From JBOGWY01 sp050694015 (GTDB lineage: Bacteria > Actinomycetota > CADDZG01 > WHSQ01), in the NCBI GenBank assembly GCA_050694015.1, contig JBOGWY010000023.1:1-5047 (forward strand): a stretch of DNA of 5,047 nucleotides. Direction: 5' to 3'. Numbering within the stretch: the first letter of the stretch is position 1; every line of letters starts with the position of its first letter. Both the position numbers and the translations under genes were made by a program. The notes under the pieces are model-generated. The model made no database searches. It worked only from the letters and a program-made list of their open reading frames with translations, and was not told where the DNA came from. This document shows, piece after piece, positions 1 to 3,884 of the stretch.

Positions 1-137
1 CTGAACACGACCCCGAGGACGAGCGCCCCGAGAAGAACCCCCAACGCGTCGAAGAACGGACGGAAGAGGACGGTCGGATGTCTACGGACCGTGAGGACGA
101 TGCGCTCGCCGTCGGCGAGGTAGCGGGAATACCCCAT
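1..137 (-). CDS. PH-domain-like membrane protein, N-terminal 45 residues only (cut by window edge)
   Basis: Only the first 45 codons are present; the gene continues beyond base 1. The visible protein starts MGYSRYLADGERIVLTVRRH, followed by a polar stretch to about residue 30 and then a hydrophobic segment (ALGVLLGALVLGVVF, about residues 31-45) that is probably the first transmembrane helix. A short cytoplasmic lead with 'L-x-x-(D/G)-E-x-(I/V)-V' and 'R-H-P' followed by membrane helices resembles the start of actinobacterial membrane proteins carrying a bacterial PH domain (bPH_2, YdbS/YdbT-like), whose function is poorly defined. The ATG at 137-135 lies 6 nt after the stop of the 56-residue gene upstream, in the same frame and with no Shine-Dalgarno sequence, so translation probably depends on the upstream gene. 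The PH domain itself lies outside the window, so the family call is inference; it could be another small membrane protein. Confidence 0.6.
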   Translation of the reverse strand, partial: MGYSRYLADGERIVLTVRRHPTVLFRPFFDALGVLLGALVLGVVF

Positions 138-143
138 AAGAGA

Positions 144-314
144 TCAGACCAGCGACTTGAGGAACTCCGAGAACGCGCTGGACGCGGTCGAGAACCACTC
201 GCCGGCGTTCTCGCCCAAGGCCTTGACGACCTTGGCGGCTTCGTCCGGCGACTGGATCAGGAACATCACCAACAGCGCGACCAGGAAGTACCACGCGATC
301 TTCTTGAGCCCCAT
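144..314 (-). CDS. 56-residue single-pass membrane protein of unknown function
   Basis: An ATG at 314-312 opens 56 codons ending at TGA (146-144). The protein starts MGLKKIAWYFLVALLVMFLI: two lysines, then a hydrophobic helix at about residues 6-20. A polar turn (QSPDEAAK) and an amphipathic helix rich in Ala, Phe and Ser (about residues 24-55, ending EFLKSLV) follow. By the positive-inside rule the short N-terminus would be cytoplasmic and the amphipathic tail outside; the helix could also be an uncleaved signal anchor, as no clear cleavage site is visible. GAAGG two bases before the ATG is too close for an ideal ribosome binding site; a TATGCT box lies 8 nt upstream. It sits between the isomerase gene (51 nt away) and the PH-domain-like gene (6 nt away), so partnership with the latter is plausible. 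I recognise no family. Codon use matches its neighbours, which supports a real gene. Confidence 0.68.
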   Translation of the reverse strand: MGLKKIAWYFLVALLVMFLIQSPDEAAKVVKALGENAGEWFSTASSAFSEFLKSLV

Positions 315-322
315 AGCCTTCA

Positions 323-328
323 AGCATA
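323..328 (-). promoter_or_regulatory. Candidate -10 box (TATGCT) for the 56-residue gene
   Basis: Read on the minus strand, TATGCT fits the TANNNT form of an actinobacterial -10 element and ends 8 nt before the ATG at 314. Transcription would then begin at or within two bases of the start codon, giving a leaderless or nearly leaderless mRNA for the small protein and the PH-domain-like gene. No convincing -35 box is seen 16-18 nt further upstream. The alternative is that both genes are read through from the isomerase gene, which ends 51 nt away. Confidence 0.3.
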
Positions 329-365
329 GGAGTGTGCCCCTCAGAGAAGCCGGATTACTGGGCGC

Positions 366-1145
366 CTAGTTCTCGCTCCACCACTCGAGCCAGAGGCGAC
401 GCGACGTGCGTAGATGCTCACGTTCACGCGAGAACACCTCGAGCGTCACGGTGCCGTCGTAGCCGGCCTCCTTGAGCTGACGCGCGGCCCACTTCCAGTC
501 GATCGCGCCGGCTCCGAGGGGCAGATGGAGGTCCTCTGCTCCCCCACGGTTATCCGACAGGTGCACGTGACTGAGGCGATCGCCGAACGCGGCGAGCAGC
601 TCGGGGGTCCGGTTCCTCTGTCCGAGCCCGAGCCTGAGGTTCGCGTGCCCGATGTCGAGATGGAAGCCCGCGTCGGGGACCGAGTCGAATATGGCCTTCA
701 GGTCGTCGACCCCGGAGAAGCCGCGATCGAGGTTCTCGACCATGATCTTGATGCCGCGCGCGGCCCCGTCATCGACGAGGTTGGCGATCGCGTCCGCGTT
801 CATCTTGCGGACCTGGTCCTTCGAGTGGAGCGGGACCTTCTGATCCGGGTGCACGTTGACGAGCTCGACCCCTGCGTCGGCGAAACAATCCAGTCCGCGC
901 TTGTAGAGGTCGCGTGCTTTCTCGCGCAGCTCCTTGAACGGCGATGCGATCGGCAGGTGCCACGCGGTGTGCCCGACGGCGCTCAGACCGAGATCGCCGA
1001 TTAGGCGCCCGACCTCCTTGCCGTCGGGAAGCCACGTGGCAGGAGGCTCCAGCGTCAGGTCCACGAAGTCGAACTTGTCCTCTGCGATGCGGTGTATCTC
1101 CTTGGCCACAGAGCGCCCGGGGAAGTTCATCGCGCCGATCAGCAT
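366..1145 (-). CDS. Sugar phosphate isomerase/epimerase family protein (AP endonuclease 2-like TIM barrel)
   Basis: The 259-residue protein has the length and motif order of the xylose isomerase-like TIM-barrel family (AP_endonuc_2), whose members isomerise or epimerise sugars or inositol derivatives, or cleave abasic DNA, using divalent metals. Visible candidate metal or catalytic residues are His59 (VGHTAWH), His99 (VNVHP), Glu137 in IMVENLD, Asp164 and His167 in HLDIGHANL, His193/His195 and Asp198 in LSHVHLSDNRG, His207, and Glu236 in VTLEVF near the end. The final strand and the 'GAIDW...L...GYDGTVTLEV' tail are typical of the family. The IMVEN-LDIGHAN-HVHLSDN order favours a sugar-type enzyme over a DNA endonuclease IV, but the substrate cannot be read from the sequence. 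The protein has no signal peptide and should be cytoplasmic. The ATG at 1145-1143 was chosen because the protein begins directly with the first barrel strand. It diverges from the HAD gene; the two start codons are 19 nt apart. No nearby transporter or sugar kinase gene points to a substrate. Confidence 0.9.
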   Translation of the reverse strand: MLIGAMNFPGRSVAKEIHRIAEDKFDFVDLTLEPPATWLPDGKEVGRLIGDLGLSAVGHTAWHLPIASPFKELREKARDLYKRGLDCFADAGVELVNVHPDQKVPLHSKDQVRKMNADAIANLVDDGAARGIKIMVENLDRGFSGVDDLKAIFDSVPDAGFHLDIGHANLRLGLGQRNRTPELLAAFGDRLSHVHLSDNRGGAEDLHLPLGAGAIDWKWAARQLKEAGYDGTVTLEVFSREREHLRTSRRLWLEWWSEN

Positions 1146-1151
1146 GGGCCG

Positions 1152-1157
1152 ATACTC
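1152..1157 (-). promoter_or_regulatory. Candidate -10 box (GAGTAT) for the isomerase gene
   Basis: On the minus strand GAGTAT keeps the two most conserved -10 positions (A at 2, T at 6) and ends 6 nt before the ATG at 1145, so the mRNA would be leaderless. It overlaps by five bases the opposite-strand -10 candidate for the HAD gene. It is a weak match on its own, with no clear -35 element. A purine-rich GAGATGAGAG further upstream could instead be a poorly placed ribosome binding site. Confidence 0.28.
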
Positions 1158-1158
1158 T
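1153..1158 (+). promoter_or_regulatory. Candidate -10 box (TACTCT) for the HAD-tautomerase operon
   Basis: TACTCT fits TANNNT and ends 6 nt before the ATG at 1165. The predicted transcription start, seven bases downstream, is the A of that ATG, so the message would be leaderless. This agrees with the lack of any Shine-Dalgarno sequence before the gene. No TTGACA-like -35 is found at the usual distance, which is not unusual for actinobacterial leaderless promoters. Confidence 0.42.
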
Positions 1159-1164
1159 CATCTC

Positions 1165-1989
1165 ATGAACACCCCGCAGCGAGCAGCATTCTTCGACCTC
1201 GACAAGACACTCATCCCCGGATCGAGCCTGTTCCTGCTGGCTCGAGGCCTCTACGAGCGCGATCTGTTCCGTGTGCGTGACCTGTTGCGCTTCGGTTGGG
1301 GGCAGTTGTCGTTCCGTTTGCTCGGGGAGCGCACCAGCGCGATGGAGAAGTCGCGCGAGTCGACGCTCGACTTCGTGACCGGACGGAGCCAGGCCGAGCT
1401 CATGGAATGGGGACGAGAGATCGCGCACGAACGGATCCTGCCGCGCGTCTACGAAGACATCGTGCGCGTCATCGACAGTCACCGCGAGCGCGGCGACAAG
1501 ACATTCCTGGTGACCGCGGCCCCCGTAGAGCTCGCGGCGATGCTCGCTCGTGAGCTCGAGATGACCGGTGCACTGGGGACGGTTTCGGACGTGGACGGGG
1601 GCGGCTACTACACGGGCCGCGTGCTCGAGATAATGCACGGTCCGTCGAAAGCCAAGGGGGCGGCCGAGATCGCGGCCGAGCACGGCATCGACCTCGCCGA
1701 GTGCGCCGCGTACTCCGACTCGATCAACGACCTGCCGCTGCTCGAGTCGGTCGGGTTCCCACACGCCGTCAACCCCGAATCGGAGCTGCGCCGCATCGCG
1801 TTAACGCGCGGGTGGCCGATACACGAGCTGCGCACGCGGCGCAAGGCGCTGCTGGTCGGTGTCCCCGCCGGTCTCGGTGGAGCCGCGGTGTTCGGCGGCG
1901 GCGTCGCGCTCGGCGTCGCGCTCGAACGCCGGCGTGTGCGGGCCGCGTGGGGGCCGGTACGCCGCACCTACCACCGGCTACGCGACTGA
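1165..1989 (+). CDS. HAD-IB (SerB-like) phosphatase with C-terminal membrane anchor
   Basis: This 274-residue protein carries the HAD phosphatase motifs in order: motif I FFDLDKTL with nucleophile Asp11 and Asp13, motif II TFLVTAAP with Thr117, motif III Lys162/Lys164 in HGPSKAKG, and motif IV YSDSINDLPLL with Asp185 and Asp189. The helical cap inserted between motifs I and II (about residues 20-105) fits subfamily IB, which includes phosphoserine phosphatase-like enzymes; in Actinobacteria most have no proven substrate. After the catalytic domain a Gly/Ala/Val-rich hydrophobic segment (about residues 228-253) is flanked by RTRRK and ERRRVR. It looks like one membrane anchor, or a tight hairpin, holding the enzyme at the inner face of the membrane. 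An in-frame ATG at 1144 would add seven residues and overlap the isomerase start codon; the ATG at 1165 was preferred because the protein then begins close to motif I and a -10 box sits 6 nt upstream. It is followed after 10 nt by the tautomerase gene. A phospho-monoester hydrolase role is well supported; serine biosynthesis is not. Confidence 0.92.
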   Translation: MNTPQRAAFFDLDKTLIPGSSLFLLARGLYERDLFRVRDLLRFGWGQLSFRLLGERTSAMEKSRESTLDFVTGRSQAELMEWGREIAHERILPRVYEDIVRVIDSHRERGDKTFLVTAAPVELAAMLARELEMTGALGTVSDVDGGGYYTGRVLEIMHGPSKAKGAAEIAAEHGIDLAECAAYSDSINDLPLLESVGFPHAVNPESELRRIALTRGWPIHELRTRRKALLVGVPAGLGGAAVFGGGVALGVALERRRVRAAWGPVRRTYHRLRD

Positions 1990-1999
1990 CCGACTTCCG

Positions 2000-2356
2000 A
2001 TGCCCGTAGTCCGCGTCCGCGCGATCGAGGGTCGCGACGACGACTCCGCCTCCGCCGCGTTGATTGCGATCGCCGAAGAGATAGCAGATGCGGCCTCCTG
2101 TCCCGTCCAGACCGTGTGGTGTTCGTTCGAGGGTCTGTCGACGCTGACTATCGGAACGAACAGGGCGGCGGCCGGACACGAGATCGTCTTCGTCGACGTC
2201 GAGATGCGTTCTCGAGGGGTAGAGGTCGCCGGTGAGGTGCTCCGTCGTACCGCCATTAGAGCGGCCGAGGGCTTCGGGGTTCCGGTCGAGGATGTGTGGG
2301 TCCGGCTCTACGAGGTCCCGCCCGGTTCCGTCATCACCGGCGGGGAGATCGTCTGA
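2000..2356 (+). CDS. Fused two-unit 4-oxalocrotonate tautomerase-like protein
   Basis: The 118-residue protein starts MPVVRVRAIEGR. After Met removal this gives the N-terminal Pro1 and, at mature position 11, the Arg that bind substrate in 4-oxalocrotonate tautomerase (4-OT). The family unit is about 62 residues (beta-alpha-beta), and here two units are fused. Unit 1 is residues 2 to about 55. Unit 2 runs from about residue 62 to the end, and its tail (VRLYEVPPGSVITGGEI) matches the C-terminus of a canonical 4-OT with no gaps. Aligned by eye, Pro1 of unit 2 is Ile62, Arg11 is Arg72, and the Arg39 position is Trp in both units (Trp40 and Trp100). This suggests an asymmetric fold with one Pro-based active site and altered chemistry; keto-enol tautomerisation, dehalogenation or decarboxylation are all known in the superfamily. 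The ATG lies 10 nt after the HAD stop with no Shine-Dalgarno sequence, so translational coupling is likely. The fold is well supported; the substrate is unknown. Confidence 0.82.
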   Translation: MPVVRVRAIEGRDDDSASAALIAIAEEIADAASCPVQTVWCSFEGLSTLTIGTNRAAAGHEIVFVDVEMRSRGVEVAGEVLRRTAIRAAEGFGVPVEDVWVRLYEVPPGSVITGGEIV

Positions 2357-2363
2357 TTCAGAC
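2351..2363. repeat. Palindrome spanning two convergent stop codons
   Basis: GTCTGA-T-TCAGAC is a perfect 6-base inverted repeat around a single T. It contains the TGA of the tautomerase gene (2354-2356) and, on the other strand, the TGA of the 171-residue gene (2360-2358). The loop is too small for a normal terminator hairpin: about five pairs with a three-base loop could form. No T run follows on either side, so it is recorded as a repeat, not a terminator. The two genes leave only one base between their stops, so any termination must occur inside the opposite gene. Confidence 0.5.
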
Positions 2364-2873
2364 CTTCTTCGGCTTGTAGGTCCAGCCCGCGCCGGTGACT
2401 GCTTCGATCACAGGATCGCGCAACTGCGACCAGCCGAACGTGTAGCCCTCCTTGTCGGCTCCACCGGAAGTGTGGTGGGGGCCGAGCCATGCGATCACGT
2501 GGAGCTTCTCGACACCGATGTGTTGCCCGCGCTCCCAACTCTTCGACGCTGAGAACCGGTCCGCACCGAGCTCGGCGTTGGTCGTGGTCTTGAAGCACAC
2601 GCCCGCGGCCTCGTTCTTCGACGCGTCCAGCTCGACACGGATCGCGCGGTAGAGGTATTCGTATTCACCGCCACCGGCGCCGGCCGACGCGACTTGCGCG
2701 CCCCACGACGCGACGACCTCGGTCCCTTCCTCCGCCGTCTCGATCCCCGTGCCGGAGATCGCCAGGAGTCGCGACCGCACCTCGTGTTCGGAGACCGGCG
2801 CCACGCCTTCTTGGGGTTTGGCCGCGGTCAGGATGCCGCGGCTCTTCTCCTTGAGCTTGTCGAACAGACCCAT
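2358..2873 (-). CDS. Conserved-looking hypothetical protein, 171 residues
   Basis: I do not recognise the family. The protein starts MGLFDKLKEKSRGIL, a short amphipathic helix, then a Pro/Ala linker (about residues 16-28) and a compact mixed region to the end. Notable parts are SEHEVRSRLLAISGTGIE (28-45), a Gly/Ala-rich patch at 60-69, EYEYLYRAIRVELDASKNEA (70-89), a single Cys93 in a probable strand, the His/Gly stretch LGPHHTSGG (130-138) and a Trp-containing tail (GWSQLRDPVIEAVTGAGWTY) ending in PKKV. There is no signal peptide or membrane segment, so it is probably cytoplasmic; HH at 133-134 is worth noting but is not enough to claim metal binding. The ATG at 2873-2871 is 13 nt after the stop of the LLM oxidoreductase, with no good ribosome binding site, so the two are probably co-transcribed. 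Its 3' end is one base from the tautomerase stop. Codon use matches its neighbours and it fills the space between two real genes, so I trust it as a gene. Confidence 0.82.
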   Translation of the reverse strand: MGLFDKLKEKSRGILTAAKPQEGVAPVSEHEVRSRLLAISGTGIETAEEGTEVVASWGAQVASAGAGGGEYEYLYRAIRVELDASKNEAAGVCFKTTTNAELGADRFSASKSWERGQHIGVEKLHVIAWLGPHHTSGGADKEGYTFGWSQLRDPVIEAVTGAGWTYKPKKV

Positions 2874-2886
2874 GGGTAAATGGATA

Positions 2887-3807
2887 TCAGAGGAGCGGCT
2901 TGACCTCTTCGATCAGTCGTTGCCCGTTCTCGACGATCACGTCGCCGGCGCCGAAGATCATGAAGTCGACCATGCTCACGCCGAGCTCCTCGAGCCGCTT
3001 CAGCGACTCCGCGATGACGTCGGGAGGGCCGGTGAGGGGAAGCTTCGGGTTCGGATGATCGCTGAACCACGCCGCGTGCTGGAACGTGAGGATGAACTCG
3101 GCCGGGTCGCGGCCCTCCTTCTCGAGATGCTCCCTCACGACCTCGATCCGGCCCGCGATGCCGTCGAGCCCGGCTCCCTGGCCCGGCGCGGTGACCGCAG
3201 CCCATCCGTCGCCGTACTTCGCGGCGCGTTGCAGAGCCCTGTCGCCGTGGCCTCCGACGATGATCGGGATCGGCTGCGTCGGCGCGGGCTCGAAACCCGC
3301 CTGGCCCCACGAATAGAACTCGCCTTCGAACGATGTTGGCTTACCCGCCCACACCGCGCGCAGCGCCTGTATGTACTCCTCGAAGCGCGCTCCCTTGCGC
3401 TCGTAAGGAACGTCGACGGCGTCGAACTCCTCGCGCATCCAACCGGCGCCGAGGCCGAGGATGATGCGTCCGGGAGCGAAGCGTTCGATAGTGGCCAGCG
3501 TCTTGCCGAGATTGACCGGATGGCGGTACGCCCCGATCATCACGTTCGTGCCCATCTTCACGCGCTGCGTCGCGCCCGCCAGCACTCCGTAGAGACCGAC
3601 CGGGTCGTAGAACGGGTCCTTGTCGGTCAGCGCGTACTCGCCGCGTGGGTTGTACGGATACTTGGACTCGAGGTTCGACGGCGTGAAGAGATGGTCGAAC
3701 ATCCACACGCTGTCGAAGCCGAGGGCCTCGGCCCGCGTCGCGACCATGCGGATGTCGTCCGCGTTCGCGCCAGCCTGGGCGCTGGGGAGATGCAATCCGA
3801 ATTCCAC
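2887..3807 (-). CDS. LLM-class (luciferase-like) flavin or F420-dependent oxidoreductase
   Basis: From a GTG start the protein has 306 residues, a normal length for LLM-class TIM-barrel oxidoreductases, which use reduced FMN or coenzyme F420 in oxidations, reductions or monooxygenations. Visible family motifs are the first strand VEFGLHLPSA (1-10), the helix and strand EALGFDSVWMFDHLF (27-41), RHPVNLGKTLATIERFAPGR then IILGLGAGWMREEFDA (95-130), and PIPIIVGGHGDRALQRAAKYGDGW (179-202), which forms the cofactor phosphate-binding side of the barrel. These favour the F420-dependent actinobacterial branch, but FMN cannot be excluded. An upstream in-frame ATG at 3852 would add 15 residues (MGRAPESRGAARLRH) unlike the family N-terminus. 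The GTG at 3807-3805 begins exactly at the first strand and has a TAGGCT box 7 nt upstream, so I chose it. The 171-residue gene follows after 13 nt. Substrate unknown. Confidence 0.92.
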   Translation of the reverse strand: MEFGLHLPSAQAGANADDIRMVATRAEALGFDSVWMFDHLFTPSNLESKYPYNPRGEYALTDKDPFYDPVGLYGVLAGATQRVKMGTNVMIGAYRHPVNLGKTLATIERFAPGRIILGLGAGWMREEFDAVDVPYERKGARFEEYIQALRAVWAGKPTSFEGEFYSWGQAGFEPAPTQPIPIIVGGHGDRALQRAAKYGDGWAAVTAPGQGAGLDGIAGRIEVVREHLEKEGRDPAEFILTFQHAAWFSDHPNPKLPLTGPPDVIAESLKRLEELGVSMVDFMIFGAGDVIVENGQRLIEEVKPLL

Positions 3808-3814
3808 GTGCCGG

Positions 3815-3820
3815 AGCCTA
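3815..3820 (-). promoter_or_regulatory. Candidate -10 box (TAGGCT) for the LLM oxidoreductase
   Basis: On the minus strand TAGGCT fits TANNNT and ends 7 nt before the GTG at 3807. Transcription starting at the G of the GTG would produce a leaderless message and explain why no Shine-Dalgarno sequence is found. No good -35 box is seen. The box also supports choosing the GTG over the upstream ATG at 3852, which would lie outside such a transcript. Confidence 0.42.
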
Positions 3821-3847
3821 GCCGCGCCGCGGCTCTCGGGAGCTCTA

Positions 3848-3864
3848 CCCACCCCTGAGGTGGG
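3848..3864 (-). terminator. GC-rich hairpin after the SagB-type gene, possible terminator
   Basis: CCCACC-CCTGA-GGTGGG forms a six-base-pair, mostly G-C stem with a five-base loop, 20 nt after the stop of the SagB-type gene and before the LLM promoter candidate. No T run follows on the minus strand, so it is not a classical intrinsic terminator; many actinobacterial terminators lack a strong U tract. It may also only mark the end of the upstream unit or protect the mRNA 3' end. The remaining bases of the 77-nt gap show nothing else I can name. Confidence 0.35.
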
Positions 3865-3884
3865 CAGAGGCGCTCAGATCAGGG

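Noticed and set aside
414..1004. A 196-codon plus-strand open frame inside the isomerase region
   Set aside because: It is antisense to the metal-binding motifs of the isomerase and shows only the Val/Glu/Arg bias typical of such shadows.
1144..1164. Alternative HAD start at the ATG at 1144, overlapping the isomerase start codon as CATG
   Set aside because: It would add MGRYSHL before the first strand and lies upstream of the -10 candidate. The ATG at 1165 fits both the family N-terminus and leaderless spacing.
769..1764. A 331-codon open frame on the minus strand across the HAD gene and part of the isomerase gene
   Set aside because: Its translation is Arg/Ala/Gly/Gln-rich with no recognisable motif, and it lies antisense to the HAD motifs and out of frame with the isomerase, both clearly real. 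Long spurious frames are expected in GC-rich DNA.
2351..2363. Palindrome as a bidirectional rho-independent terminator
   Set aside because: The loop would be only one to three bases, the stem is short and not GC-rich, and no T run follows on either strand.
2749..3858. A 369-codon open frame on the plus strand opposite the LLM gene
   Set aside because: It is a complementary-strand shadow of the LLM oxidoreductase, rich in Arg, Ala, Asp and Val, with no family pattern.
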